Positions 12,801 to 21,318 of a stretch of 64,000 bases of DNA are shown here, in pieces; the stretch's first letter is position 1, and the number at the start of each line of letters is the position of its first letter. Made by a program: the position numbers and the translations under genes. Origin of the DNA: Chitinophaga pinensis (GTDB taxonomy: Bacteria > Bacteroidota > Bacteroidia > Flavobacteriales_D > Crocinitomicaceae); assembly GCA_945863605.1 (NCBI GenBank), contig CAMAZP010000002.1, positions 1 through 64,000 on the forward strand, given 5' to 3'. The notes beneath the pieces are model-generated. The model ran no database searches. It worked only from the letters and a program-made list of their open reading frames with translations, and was not told the DNA's origin.

Positions 12801-15800
12801 CTCAGAACCAGGAATTAATCTTGCTAATTCAGGAACTGGAAATATTCCCGTATTCACAGCAACAAATAATGGAAACACTCCTTTAATTAGCACATTAACT
12901 TCTACACCAGTTTTCACAAATAATAATGTTTCTTGTCAGGGCTCACCAATTTCATTTACAATTACAGTAAATCCTACCCCTATTGTAAATCTTCCGCAAA
13001 ATCAAGTTATCTGTAATGGAACTTCCACTAGCCAAATTGTATTCACTGGAACGGGAACATCATATAATTGGACGAATAGCAATAGTACAATTGGATTAAT
13101 TTCATCTGGAACTGGGACGATAAATTCTTTTACTGGGATTAATAATTCACTTGTAGCTTTGTCTGGTCAGATTAGTGTTACCCCCGAATATTTTGGTAAT
13201 TCAGTGTCATGCCAGGGTAACCCTCAATTATTTTCAATCACAATAAATCCATCTCCTTCAGTTGTAGATCCATCTGATCAAGTTATTTGCAATGGATTGG
13301 CCACAACTTCGGTTAATTTCACAGGTAATGGTTCTTCTTACAATTGGACAAATAACAATACAGCTAATGGGTTAGCTGCCGCAGGAACTGGTAACATTAC
13401 TAGTTTTAATGCTCAAAATAATACGAATTCCCCTATTTCTTCAACTATTACGGTTCAACCCATTTTTACAGGTGGAAATTTGAATTGCCCAGGTGTATCT
13501 CAAACATTCTCCATAACGGTTAATCCGACTCCCTCATTAAGTTCTGTAAGCAGTCAAGTAGTTTGTAATGGAACATCCACTAATCCGATTGCATTCAGTG
13601 GTAATAGCACTACTTTCTCTTGGGTAAATAATACACCTAACATTGGATTAGCTTCTAATGGAATGGGAAATATTGCATCATTTACTGCATTAAACTCAAG
13701 TAACACTTCACCATTAACAGGTACAATTACGGTTACTCCTCAATTTTCTAATAGTGGATTAACGTGCAATGGATTAGCACAACAAATAACGATAATAGTT
13801 AATCCAACACCGATTGTTTCATCAATTCCCGATTATACGCTTTGCAATGGAACAGCATCTACGCTCATATCCTTTAGCGGAACGGCTACATCCTACACAT
13901 GGTTAAATAACAATACAGCTATAGGCTTAACTACTAATGGGATCGGAAATATCGCATCGTTTATACCTACAAATGGGGGTATTCAACCTATCACAAGCTC
14001 CATTTCTGTAACTCCCACTTATAGTGGAAATGGGTTAAGTTGCATTGGTACAGATGAAGTTTTTGATATAACAATAAATCCAACACCAACTTTAAACCCA
14101 ATTGCGAATCAAGTGATTTGTAACGGAAGTCCTTCAACTTCTGTAGGATTTAGTGGAAGTGTTCCGAATTCTATTTTTAACTGGACAAATAATACGCCTT
14201 CAATAGGTTTGACCAATAGTGGATCAGGAACAATTGCATCATTTACAGGTGTAAACAGTTCTACAAACCCTGTTGTTGCACTAATCAATGTAACCCCTGA
14301 ATTTACAAATAATAATGTAGCATGTATTGGTTCAGCTCAGAACTTTACAATTACTGTAAATCCTACTCCATTAGTTAATTTTGATTTATCAAATCAAACC
14401 ATTTGCTCACAAAACAGCAATTCGTCAGTTACAATTAGTTCACCAACTTCAGGAGCAGTAATTACATGGAATTCAGTTACTATACCGTCTAATATTTCGG
14501 GATTTGTGGCAACTAGTGGTGGCTCAACTATTCCGTCTTTTAACTTAGTAAATTCAAGTTCTACTCCACAAATCATACAATTAGTAGCCAATGCAACTAC
14601 GGGTGGGAATTTAACTTGTCCTGGAGGAGGAACTCCTTATACGATTACTGTAAATCCAACTCCACTAGTTATAGACCCAAGTGATCAAGTAGTTTGTCAT
14701 AATACAACAACATCTCCTGTAATTTTTAGTGGTACAGGGACATCCTATACATGGTCAAATAATACCCCTTCAATAGGATTGGCAAATTCAGGACAAGGAA
14801 ACATCAATGCTTTTTCGGTTATTAACGGAACCAATTCAGTAGTAACGGGAACAGTTACTATTACTCCACAATATACTTTCAATAATACAACATGTCCTGG
14901 AGCAAGCGAAAACTTTACTATTACCGTTAACCCAATTCCATTGGTTAATCCTATTGCTAATGCTACATTTTGTAACGGTGGATCCACTTCATCAATTCCA
15001 ATTACAGGAACGGGTACAGCTTATTCATGGAATAATAGTAATCCTTCTATTGGATTGTCATCTTCAGGCACTGGAGCCATATCACCTTTTAATGCTGTAA
15101 ATACAGGACCAACTGCAACTAACGCAACAATTTCAGTTACACCAAGCTTTTTAAATTCTGGTGTAACATGTACTGGAAATAATGTAAATTTTACAATTAC
15201 TGTGAACCCAACACCATTAATTAATGGTATAACGAATCAAGTTGTTTGTAATAATACCCAAACAAGTTCAGTTAATTTTTCTGGAACTGGAACTTCATAT
15301 AATTGGACCAATGATAACCCTAATATCGGATTAGCGCTTTCAGGCACAGGGAATATTAATAGTTTTACAGCAACCAATAGCGGTAATCAAAATGATATTG
15401 TCACCACGATTACAGCAACGCCAATTTACACGAATAATTCAATTGCATGTCCAGGAGCAACCACTTCTTTTACTATAACCGTTAATCCGACACCAATAGT
15501 TAATGCTCCATTTAATCAAACCGTTTGTAATGGAGCATCAACATCACAGATTGTTTTTTCAGGTACTGGAACATCATATACGTGGACTAATAGCGATCCT
15601 TCTATTTCTCTTCCTGCAAATGGCAATGGGACAATTAATTCATTCGTAGCGACAAATAATGGATCGTCTCCATTAAATGCTCAAATAGCTGTAACCCCTC
15701 AATTCTTAAGTAACAATGTTAGCTGTTCAGGTAATTCACAAAACTTCACGATAACTGTTAATCCAACTCCAACGCTATTAGACCCGACAGATCAAGTTGT

Positions 15801-18800
15801 TTGTAATAACACACTAACAAGCGGTGTTAATTTCTCAGGAAATGGCACATCTTATTCTTGGACAAATGACAATCCATCAATCGGCATTGGAGCTACAGGA
15901 ATAGGAAATATTCAAGCATTTAATGCAATTAATTCCTCTCCTACTCCAGTGGTTGCAACTATTGCTATTACACCGAATTTTACGGGAGGAACTGCAAGTT
16001 GTCCGGGAGTTGGACAATCATTCACTATTACGATTAATCCTACTCCTCAGTTGTCTCCATTGAATTCAGAAGTGCTTTGTGATGGAAATACGACCAATCC
16101 GATTAATTTTTCTGGTAATGGAACTTCGTATTCGTGGACAAATAATTCACCTACAGTTAATTTAGCTGCATCTGGTATAGGTGACATTGCAAGTTTTATC
16201 GTTGATAATCCAAGTTCATCAAATGTTCTAGTATCAACAATTAGTGCGACACCCGTTTATACCAATGCTGGCTTAAGTTGCCAGGGAACACCTCAACAAA
16301 TGACTCTTACAGTTAATCCAACACCTATTATTTCACCAATTAATGACATTACTAATTGTAATAACTCAAATACACAAATAATCAATTTTGCTGGTACAGG
16401 CACAACCTATATTTGGACAAATAATAACACAACGATTGGTTTAAACACTAACGGTAATGGTAATTCAATAGGTTCTTTTAACTCAGTCAATCAAAGTACT
16501 CTGCCTGTTGTCTCATCAATTGTAGTTACTCCACAATATATAGCTAATGGCATTACATGTCCAGGAAATTCAACTAATTTTTCGATAACAGTCAATCCTA
16601 CGCCAACTGTAAATCCATTAAATAATCAAACAATTTGCGATAATACAACAACTAATACTGTCTTATTCACTGGATCTGTTCCTAATACCATTTACAATTG
16701 GACGAATAATATATCTACTATAGGTCTTTCTAATGCAGGTACAGGGGATATTCAATCATTCAATGCACAAAATAATGGAACAACGCCATTAACAGCACAA
16801 ATTACTGTCACACCAGTTTTTACATTCAACAATGTTAGTTGTTTTGGGAGCTCTCAGTCATATTCTTACATAATAAATCCAACGCCAACTGTAAACAATC
16901 CTGGAGATCAATTTTCATGTGAGGGTATTAACACATCTAATTTGGTATTTGGTGGTACGGGTAATAGCTATAGCTGGTCAAGTTCAAGTCAAAGTACAGG
17001 TATCCCACAAAATGGGTATGATAATATTGCTTCCTTCTTTACTCAAAATGGAAGTACAGGTCCAATATCTAGCATAATAACTGTAACACCATTTTTTAAT
17101 TCAACCAATTCTTCTTGTCCAGGATCTCCGCAACAATTCACTTATTTTGTATTACCTAATCCACTCGTTACTGCAATCCCGAACCAAAGTTATTGCCATC
17201 AATCGCTTGTACCAGCAACCCAAATAAATGGAACAGGAACTTCGTATTCATGGTCAAACAACAATACAACCACTGGATTAATATCGAATGGTTTAAATAG
17301 TGTTCCTAGTTTCACGGGTGTTAATCCTTCTTCTATTCCAAATATTAGTGCAATCACAGTTACACCTGTTTATTCTTTTCAAGGGAACTCGTGTAATGGC
17401 CCCAACTCCTCTTACTCCATAACCATCAATCCTTTACCACATGTAAACTCCATAAATGATACTGTGATATGTAATTATGAAAGCTTGGCTACCACATTAG
17501 GATCCAATATTCCAGCTAATTTCACTTGGAGTGCAATATCTAATAATAATGTCAATGGAGAATTAACTACAACTCAAACTTCAAATTTCATAATAGATTC
17601 TCTTGCTAATTTATCAAATTCACCACAATTTGTAACCTATACCATTACTCCAACTTCGTTTCCGGAGGGATGCATTGGACCGGATTCTTCATTTATTGCC
17701 CAAGTTCAACCTGATGTTGTTCTTTCAATTCCAACCAATTTAGAAATATGCAGTGGATCTCCAGTTAATGCTATTTTAAATTCAAATATTCCTTCCAACT
17801 TCCAATGGTTTGTATCTATAAATAATCCAAATGTAATTGGGGAGTCATTACTAACTAATACCAATAATGTAATTGCTGATGTGTTAATTAATAATGCAAA
17901 CACAGATCAAGTTGTAATTTATTCAGTTTTTCCAACCTCAATTCAAGGTAATTGTATTGGTGCTGCACAAACAATAACTGTTATTGTTAAACCTCCACTT
18001 GCCTTGTTAAATACTGACACATTAACAATTTGCAGTAATGACAACGTAAATTTAAATTTAGTAGCAAATACAAATGTCACTTTTAATTGGTATGCAGATC
18101 AGTCACTTAATGTTTTGAATGAAAGCACCTCTATTACAACCTCATCCATAATTAATGATGTTTTATTAAATCCTACAGGTAATGTAGAAGAAGTAACCTA
18201 TCATGTTATCGGAACCTCAGCCGTCAATGGATGTTCCAGCCCTATTATACCGATTACTGTATTTGTAAATCCAACACCAATTGTAGACCCAACGCCAGAT
18301 TTAAACTTATGTCATAATTATTCAAACCCACCAATTCTATTTACTGGAAATGTTACAGGTGCTGAATACAGTTGGACATCTTCAAGTGTTGCAATTGGTT
18401 TACCTTTTTCAAATGGATTAAATTCAATACCTGGATTTTCCACTACAAACCTAAGTTTATCGACTGTTTCAGCAATTATAGATGTAGAGCCAGTATTTAC
18501 CAATAATAATATTTCTTGTTATGGAACAATTGATCAATTTACAATTGTAATTAATCCTGAACCATCCATTTATCCTTTGTCCGCTATATCGCTTTGTCAT
18601 GGAACTGCATCTAATTTAGTTCAAATAGCAGGCCCTATCAGTGGTACAACATATACATGGACAAATTCTAATCCTGCAATTGGATTAGGAGGGAACGGAA
18701 TAGGTAATATCCCTTCATTTTTCGGAACTAATTTGACAAATTCTACTATTCAATCTACAATTTCTGTTACTCCTGCTTATGTTAATAATGCAACTATTTG

Positions 18801-20154
18801 TTATGGTCAAGTAGTTACAATAGGAGTTACTATTCATCCATTGCCAAATATTCTAAATGATGATATTACTATTTGTTCTGGAGAAAACACAAACATTACC
18901 TTACTTTCAGATATAGCGAGTACATTCGAATGGGAAGCAATTCCATCGATGAATGTATATAACGAGACGTCTTATCCTATGCAAACAAGTTCTTTAATTT
19001 CTGATAATTTGGTTCAATTAGGGAATATTCAAGAAGTAGTGCAATATCAAGTTACCCCAATTTCAATTCCATTTGGTTGTGTAGGTCCAAATTCTACAAT
19101 TTCTGTATATGTAAATCCACTACCTTCTGTAAATTTTGCTGTTATTAATCCTCCTTTTTGTGATCTAAGCCCTATTACTTTTCAAAATAATTCATTAGGA
19201 ATTTTGGATTTTGTATGGGATTTCGGAGATGGTACAATTTCTTATTTAAATAGTCCGACCCATCAATTTCTATCAGTAGGTAGTTTTAATGTACAATTAA
19301 ATGCAACAAATCCTTTAACAGGATGTACAGATAGTATAATGCTACCTTTAGTTATTTCTCCATCTCCAAATGCTAACTTTAATTATTCAGATTCCATTGG
19401 TTGTGATGTGTTAGACGTAATTTATACAGCATCAACATCAAATCCCTCATGGAATTATTTATGGGATTTTGGAAATGGACAAACAACACAACAGGTAGGT
19501 GCTGTTGGCTATCAATTTAACCAAGAGGGCTGCTACGATGTAAGCCTTACAGTAACTAATGATCAAGGATGTACTTCTTCTGAAACATATTCAAATATTG
19601 CTTGTGTTTTCGACAGTCCAATAGCCAGTTTTATTGCTAGTCAAATGAATTTAAGCGTAATCGAACCTTTAGTTTATTTTTATAATGAATCTCAAAATAC
19701 AACATCATTTGAATGGGATTTTGGTGACGGTACCATCGGATTTGCTGAAAATCCAATTCATACTTTCCCCGGAGAGGCTGGAGATTATAATGTAATTTTA
19801 ACTGTGTATAACCAAATTGGTTGTATTGATACAGCATCTATTTATATTAATATTTTTCAAGATTTAATTTTTTATGTTCCAAATAGTTTTACACCTAATG
19901 GTGATGAAGAGAATCAGATTTTTCTTCCCATACTTACCGCAGGATACAAAAAAGATACGTATAGATTAACTATCTATAATCGCTGGGGAGAAATGGTATT
20001 TGAATCAAGAGATGAAAATTTGGGATGGTATGGTTCTTATGGAACTTTAGGAAAAGATTGTCAAATTGGAACTTATACTTGGATCATTGAAGTTGAAATG
20101 TTACAGAGTCAAGAAGTAAAGAAATTTATCGGTCACGTTAATTTAATTAGATAA
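3808..20154 (+). CDS. giant secreted PKD-like repeat protein with CHU_C (T9SS type B) sorting domain
   Basis: One uninterrupted frame of 5448 codons. Residues 1-21 form a signal peptide ending before QNCDNDAVD. Residues about 22-1098 are Ig/PKD-like segments, including an 81-residue tandem duplication at 833-989. Residues 1099-5101 hold about 43 units averaging 93 residues. Each opens with a VNPTP-like linker and a Cys about 15 residues later, has an aromatic-W-T-N core followed by IGL and SGxGNIxxF, and closes with a second Cys and FTITVNP. This matches the PKD-like domain family seen in Bacteroidetes. PKD domains with WDFGDGT cores follow (about 5102-5340), then a CHU_C domain from about 5356 starting PNSFTPNGD. 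The two regular cysteines per unit suggest one disulphide per domain. It is probably a T9SS-exported, surface-displayed filament or adhesin in the size class of SprB. No PorP/SprF-like partner lies next to it. Confidence 0.9.
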   Translation: MKLIYFQLFLSFFSFISVGLTQNCDNDAVDLGSDLILCSGSTVNLVANISNVSNSNISDYTWELLGQGIIPNVNSSNYNFTLTNSTQGTYVVTVNFDNNYNCPSITDTIVLTGVQLTPGTISGNLMICDGSNPPAFTSITPGTTGSNISYQWQSSTDNTNWNDINGETNATYNPGTINSIMYYRRLVIFNGPGNNNCQVASNVVSLQEVSGNINILGNSSLCVNQGSTNPLTTTFSSTPNNLSPTYSWSGPNGFSSTILSPTLSAFNSNQAGTYTVTATIPNVFSSTNNGLCQVTDNVTINLNPVTPTFSIPATGCPGVSFTPTGFTPQSGMNYQWSISPSIGNSTGLNTATPTFLLNSGGTYTINVTATNPIGNCSLTSSNAIITISNFGIDVPTIEIGGTYYNVTSSNPTTIAICAGLSTSAVNIFNNSVPENGGNNPAGVSYSFSMNGSSPSTILDVASSNINYGNNPLIITANFQGCSLSLTTNVYSGSNPFVSFGTSNSIGLCPGNSLSLSIIPTPPNGQNNPPGTTYTVTYSDASGVTDNFIDLNTTTTVNHTYSYTSCGMTYPGNLYPANTFYAQVTAQNFCGQTSSTVSPITVNNFPTANFTVSDSTICVGQSITVTNIGSGGNVIGNTSPYNCSSQGKFYWTITGGVAGVDYTVTGVLGNYSAIYSNPNGSPNISGNGSNTLIITYNNPGYYTITQHYYNSCGIKTKVRNICVINPPICQFTTTPQNGCSPLAVNINNSSVAPTCNGSPVPLNYVWTISNPITGTTATISSNTIQNPTLNFTNTTTTPQTFTVGLNVIPMEPAAPTIPFSTALQTCPTTISLTGTVGSITSTTTGNWSATITGLTSTAGVFPGGVISATAGLGSIGTGGTYTVISVTATTITYSASGGTVPIAGSISNIIRYNTGTVGSITNLGNGNWSATITGLCSTAGISVGSIIYATNGTGSIGSGGTYTVTAVTPTSISYTAVGGTTPIAGTLSNIYIPTCTSTCTQVVTVYPEVNFTNPTTATLCSGATLGVNITTNVSSTYTWIATSNPNVSGESTTLQNGAIINDQLVNLTNSVQTVTYTVNATSIPALGSCTKTQTITVTLYPNVTLTDPVDLVLCPGIAQSSISFVSNPSSGVTFSWTNNNTSIGLGASANGIIPSFTPVNNTNTNVVATITVTPFWLTCAGTPQTFSITVKPMPTVADPANQTVCLGATTNAVIFTSPTNVSGTVFNWTNTTSSIGLAASGTGDINAFTTTGAGTATITVTPSANGCSGASQSFTILVKPIPVISPITNQTVCAGSNTTLITFGSSVTGTTYSWVNSNAAIGLSASGNSATIPSFLTTNTSNSAISGTITVTPTFNSCPGLPISFTITVNPRPTVDAIANQVICNGGLTNPVIFSSALNVAGTTFNWTNNTTSTGLASSGTGDISQFTAVNNGNTNLVSTITITPVAGGCNGITGSFTITVKPTPIVNSISNQSICAGANSTPVSPGSATAGTTYSWTNSNPSIGLIASGNGSIPVFTGQNTSNSSNIATITVTPTANGCAGSPLSFTITVKPIPTVDAITNQTNCNGTATTAVSFSSAFGVSGTSFTWTNSNSSIGLAASGSGNISSFNAINTTANPITSTITITPNANGCNGTPTTYTYTVNPTPSVSAIPNQVKCAGTQTNAVNFLSSPTVSGTQYNWANSTTSIGLGASGTGNISAFPTVNTGATPVVATITVTPTANNCSGNPISFTITVNPTPQVLNLNNLTVCPQSIVPANVLTSNVAGATYSWNVSNSNLGLTPISGTTNSIPGFTAINNTTSPVTGTVTITPSVLLNGVTCAGPPATYTITVNPKPIMTPYNPQLFVFCEASTATVNFNSNISSNMSYTWTNDNTAIGIGASGTSSSPGAGLSFTAVNNSNQPLTSNFISTPFYTNNGVSCPGNPVSFAITINPLPDIIPLNSYTICATSTGSNLYSSLNPIVGLGTTYVWTNSNTAIGMISSGTGSNFFTATNTTLSPISGTVTVTPTYTNNNVACTGTPISFTITVTPMPTVNPIANQSLCVGSSTTAVQPTGNIPNTVFTWNNNNTTTGLGLTGQGQIPSFIGLNPTNQPNVSTINVVPSFTFNNITCTGTAGQFGITINPTPILDTIIDYQVCSNSNINVAFTSASNIIGTNYQWSNTNANIGLSSAGNGNLSFSATNTSNTPITGQITVTPSYTNAGITCTGNPRTFNITVLPTPIATAISNQTFCSGNASNPINFSSNLVGTVFDWTNSNNTIGLGSNGTGTIPSFIGSNTTNQPIQGIITVSPSLTTNNQTCSGVPVTATVTINPVPVMSPISSQSYCQGASVNLILNSTITNGVIYNWTNSNTAIGLGSAGTGNINFTALNSTNNSITSVISVSPVYTYNGVSCTGNPLVFNIQVVPAPTVNPIPDLVICNNSLTNPIVFGSNAANTTFSWVNGNTSIGLSSSGAGDIPGFTSINPSSNTPLSSIISVTPTLSTGGSTCVGQTLNFTITVNPTTTVNTIPDVTLCNNSNSSGINFSGTGNNYTWNNNNTSIGLGATGIGNIPSFNAANSGTSIITSTISVLSQYTGGGITCNGASNTFLITINPSPTVIAPPNQILCNGSTSNLISLSGNATNFTWTNSQPNIGLANSGVGNVPVFTAINNTSNPIVATIDITPIYQYGITSCTGPVQSFTITVNPAPAVSFSIGSQTICSNSSSAPVTISSTTTNALISWTATSVPASISGVNTTSGNTNIPVFNIVNSSNNPQTITFLANATTSGNLSCPGGGIPYTITVNPTATIDPIGSQVICAGTLSSAINFSGNATNYIWTNNTTSIGLGATGNGNIAAFQTINNGSTVVTSTVVVTPQYILNNTTCNGLPTTLTLTINPIPIVSSLSNLTYCNNSTSQLISISGTGTSYDWSNSNIQIGLGATGLGNINPFTTQNSTNNPISGTISVLPTYTNSGLSCLGAAQTFSITVNPTSVVNLVSDQVVCNSANTSAIQFIGTGTSYNWSNSEPGINLANSGTGNIPVFTATNNGNTPLISTLTSTPVFTNNNVSCQGSPISFTITVNPTPIVNLPQNQVICNGTSTSQIVFTGTGTSYNWTNSNSTIGLISSGTGTINSFTGINNSLVALSGQISVTPEYFGNSVSCQGNPQLFSITINPSPSVVDPSDQVICNGLATTSVNFTGNGSSYNWTNNNTANGLAAAGTGNITSFNAQNNTNSPISSTITVQPIFTGGNLNCPGVSQTFSITVNPTPSLSSVSSQVVCNGTSTNPIAFSGNSTTFSWVNNTPNIGLASNGMGNIASFTALNSSNTSPLTGTITVTPQFSNSGLTCNGLAQQITIIVNPTPIVSSIPDYTLCNGTASTLISFSGTATSYTWLNNNTAIGLTTNGIGNIASFIPTNGGIQPITSSISVTPTYSGNGLSCIGTDEVFDITINPTPTLNPIANQVICNGSPSTSVGFSGSVPNSIFNWTNNTPSIGLTNSGSGTIASFTGVNSSTNPVVALINVTPEFTNNNVACIGSAQNFTITVNPTPLVNFDLSNQTICSQNSNSSVTISSPTSGAVITWNSVTIPSNISGFVATSGGSTIPSFNLVNSSSTPQIIQLVANATTGGNLTCPGGGTPYTITVNPTPLVIDPSDQVVCHNTTTSPVIFSGTGTSYTWSNNTPSIGLANSGQGNINAFSVINGTNSVVTGTVTITPQYTFNNTTCPGASENFTITVNPIPLVNPIANATFCNGGSTSSIPITGTGTAYSWNNSNPSIGLSSSGTGAISPFNAVNTGPTATNATISVTPSFLNSGVTCTGNNVNFTITVNPTPLINGITNQVVCNNTQTSSVNFSGTGTSYNWTNDNPNIGLALSGTGNINSFTATNSGNQNDIVTTITATPIYTNNSIACPGATTSFTITVNPTPIVNAPFNQTVCNGASTSQIVFSGTGTSYTWTNSDPSISLPANGNGTINSFVATNNGSSPLNAQIAVTPQFLSNNVSCSGNSQNFTITVNPTPTLLDPTDQVVCNNTLTSGVNFSGNGTSYSWTNDNPSIGIGATGIGNIQAFNAINSSPTPVVATIAITPNFTGGTASCPGVGQSFTITINPTPQLSPLNSEVLCDGNTTNPINFSGNGTSYSWTNNSPTVNLAASGIGDIASFIVDNPSSSNVLVSTISATPVYTNAGLSCQGTPQQMTLTVNPTPIISPINDITNCNNSNTQIINFAGTGTTYIWTNNNTTIGLNTNGNGNSIGSFNSVNQSTLPVVSSIVVTPQYIANGITCPGNSTNFSITVNPTPTVNPLNNQTICDNTTTNTVLFTGSVPNTIYNWTNNISTIGLSNAGTGDIQSFNAQNNGTTPLTAQITVTPVFTFNNVSCFGSSQSYSYIINPTPTVNNPGDQFSCEGINTSNLVFGGTGNSYSWSSSSQSTGIPQNGYDNIASFFTQNGSTGPISSIITVTPFFNSTNSSCPGSPQQFTYFVLPNPLVTAIPNQSYCHQSLVPATQINGTGTSYSWSNNNTTTGLISNGLNSVPSFTGVNPSSIPNISAITVTPVYSFQGNSCNGPNSSYSITINPLPHVNSINDTVICNYESLATTLGSNIPANFTWSAISNNNVNGELTTTQTSNFIIDSLANLSNSPQFVTYTITPTSFPEGCIGPDSSFIAQVQPDVVLSIPTNLEICSGSPVNAILNSNIPSNFQWFVSINNPNVIGESLLTNTNNVIADVLINNANTDQVVIYSVFPTSIQGNCIGAAQTITVIVKPPLALLNTDTLTICSNDNVNLNLVANTNVTFNWYADQSLNVLNESTSITTSSIINDVLLNPTGNVEEVTYHVIGTSAVNGCSSPIIPITVFVNPTPIVDPTPDLNLCHNYSNPPILFTGNVTGAEYSWTSSSVAIGLPFSNGLNSIPGFSTTNLSLSTVSAIIDVEPVFTNNNISCYGTIDQFTIVINPEPSIYPLSAISLCHGTASNLVQIAGPISGTTYTWTNSNPAIGLGGNGIGNIPSFFGTNLTNSTIQSTISVTPAYVNNATICYGQVVTIGVTIHPLPNILNDDITICSGENTNITLLSDIASTFEWEAIPSMNVYNETSYPMQTSSLISDNLVQLGNIQEVVQYQVTPISIPFGCVGPNSTISVYVNPLPSVNFAVINPPFCDLSPITFQNNSLGILDFVWDFGDGTISYLNSPTHQFLSVGSFNVQLNATNPLTGCTDSIMLPLVISPSPNANFNYSDSIGCDVLDVIYTASTSNPSWNYLWDFGNGQTTQQVGAVGYQFNQEGCYDVSLTVTNDQGCTSSETYSNIACVFDSPIASFIASQMNLSVIEPLVYFYNESQNTTSFEWDFGDGTIGFAENPIHTFPGEAGDYNVILTVYNQIGCIDTASIYINIFQDLIFYVPNSFTPNGDEENQIFLPILTAGYKKDTYRLTIYNRWGEMVFESRDENLGWYGSYGTLGKDCQIGTYTWIIEVEMLQSQEVKKFIGHVNLIR
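6304..6774 (+). repeat. 81-residue tandem duplication in the giant protein, unlike its other repeats
   Basis: Two adjacent copies encode residues 833-913 and 914-989. Shared pattern: GTVGSIT, GNWSATITGL, STAG, GSIGxGGTYTV, a xTxITY/SY stretch, then GGTxPIAG and SNI. The pair sits as an insert in an Ig-like segment bounded by CPTTISLT and PTCTSTCTQ, and has no VNPTP linker or SWTN core. From memory, the pattern resembles repeats in phage structural and tail-fibre-like proteins from marine data sets; that resemblance is not verified here. Confidence 0.75.
7102..19110 (+). repeat. array of about 43 PKD-like domains (residues 1099-5101)
   Basis: I counted 43 units by their linker plus first cysteine (for example VNPTPIVNLPQNQVIC and VNPTPLINGITNQVVC). 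Mean spacing is about 93 residues. The units fall into subtypes. One common form has SGTGTSYTWTN after the first cysteine. An earlier form has a longer pre-core such as SATAGTTYSWTN. Two units (starting near residues 2690 and 3520) are a variant with ISWTA or ITWNS and TSGNLSCPGGG-like ends. Three late units (near 4560-4830) have FTWSA or FQWFV cores. The DNA repeats are diverged rather than identical. Confidence 0.85.
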
Positions 20155-20253
20155 AACATATATATACTTGTAAATCTAACCTAGATAGTTATCAATTAAG
20201 TGAAAAAAATAAAGTAATTCTTGATACATAAACTAAATTTTCATCTAAATTGC

Positions 20254-20275
20254 AAAAATCGCTTTTAGAAGCAAT
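20254..20275 (-). terminator. rho-independent terminator of the GT9 operon
   Basis: On the minus strand ATTGCTT and AAGCGAT pair over 7 bp (one G-U) around a CTAA loop, followed directly by TTTTT. It lies 28 bp beyond the end of the GT9 gene, between convergent genes. The plus strand has no T-run after the hairpin, so it should serve the minus-strand operon. Confidence 0.55.
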
Positions 20276-20303
20276 ATACTTGTTGAGGGTAAACGGAAAA
20301 ATA

Positions 20304-21290
20304 CTACAAAGCTCTTTTTATCTCCTCCACAATCTTCCTTGCATCTTGCTTTAGCATACAGTCAAAATGCTTTTTGGGGCAAGATTGAAAACCAATTTTT
20401 GAGCAAGGTCTGCAAGAGAGATTCGGAACTTCAAATTGGGAGATTTTCACATCTTTTTCGGGTTTGTAGGCGTACATTCCTAAGGCGGGAACGGTATTGC
20501 CCCAAACCGTAATGATTGGCACAGTAAAGCAAGAAGCAATATGCATCAATCCTGTGTCGTTGGTCAAAAGTACTTTTGCTTGGTTCACCAAACTTGCAGA
20601 TGCCAATAAAGAATGTTTCCCACAGACATTGTGAATGGAGGGATTGCTCAACTTTTGACAAATACGTTCAGCTTGTGCAAAATCCTCTTTTCCTCCAAGT
20701 AAAACGATTGGCAAACTCACTTGACTCAAGATTTCCAAGAGCTTTGATTCGGGAATTCTTTTGGTAGCGAACTGAGCGCCGATGGCAACAGCTAAATAAC
20801 TTTTTGGTGCTAAGTTATAGGTTGTTGTGCAATCTACTGTTTCAGAGGAAGGAATATAAAATTGATTGTTTCTGCCATTGTTTTTCACGCCCAAAGCAGC
20901 TACTGCTTCGAAATAGCGATCTACAACGTGTTTTTCGGGTAAACGATTGATTTTAAATTGAGTTAGTAACCATTTCTGAATATTTAACTTCGGAAAGCGA
21001 TGTGTTTTTACGCCTAATTTAAAACCTAAAATATGGGTTCTTAAATTGTTGTGTAAATCTATGATTACGTCAAATTTTTCTTTTTTTAATGCTGCAATTG
21101 TTTCATTTAAATCGTTTGCAAGAAAGTGCTTTTTGTCAACGTATGTTGAAGCAAGCGTCAAGGATTCAAACGATTTTTTGGTCAAGAAGTGAATTTCAGA
21201 ATGGGGTACTTGTTCTTTCAAGCAACGAATCACTGGAAAAGTCAAAACGATGTCACCAATAGAAGAAAAACGAACGACGAGTATTTTCAC
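20304..21290 (-). CDS. glycosyltransferase family 9 (heptosyltransferase-like)
   Basis: The 328-residue protein opens with MKILVVRFSSIGDIVLTFPV, the classic GT9 N-terminus, and has the C-terminal nucleotide-sugar-binding signature LLTNDTGLMHIASCF plus TVWGNTVPA. GT9 enzymes add heptose or related sugars to the lipopolysaccharide core at the cytoplasmic face of the inner membrane. The C-terminal CRPCSKIGFQSCPKKHFDC segment is Cys-rich, as in many Bacteroidetes GT9 members. It is last in the operon with the membrane protein upstream (28-bp gap), the DUF349 protein and the PfkB kinase. Substrate cannot be told from sequence. Confidence 0.9.
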   Translation of the reverse strand: MKILVVRFSSIGDIVLTFPVIRCLKEQVPHSEIHFLTKKSFESLTLASTYVDKKHFLANDLNETIAALKKEKFDVIIDLHNNLRTHILGFKLGVKTHRFPKLNIQKWLLTQFKINRLPEKHVVDRYFEAVAALGVKNNGRNNQFYIPSSETVDCTTTYNLAPKSYLAVAIGAQFATKRIPESKLLEILSQVSLPIVLLGGKEDFAQAERICQKLSNPSIHNVCGKHSLLASASLVNQAKVLLTNDTGLMHIASCFTVPIITVWGNTVPALGMYAYKPEKDVKISQFEVPNLSCRPCSKIGFQSCPKKHFDCMLKQDARKIVEEIKRAL

Positions 21291-21318
21291 AAGCGTCTAA
21301 ATTAGTTCAAAATGAGCT

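Noticed and set aside
7102-19110. Possible CRISPR-like or satellite array
   Set aside because: The period is about 280 bp, the units are coding and diverged, and there are no identical short repeats with unique spacers.
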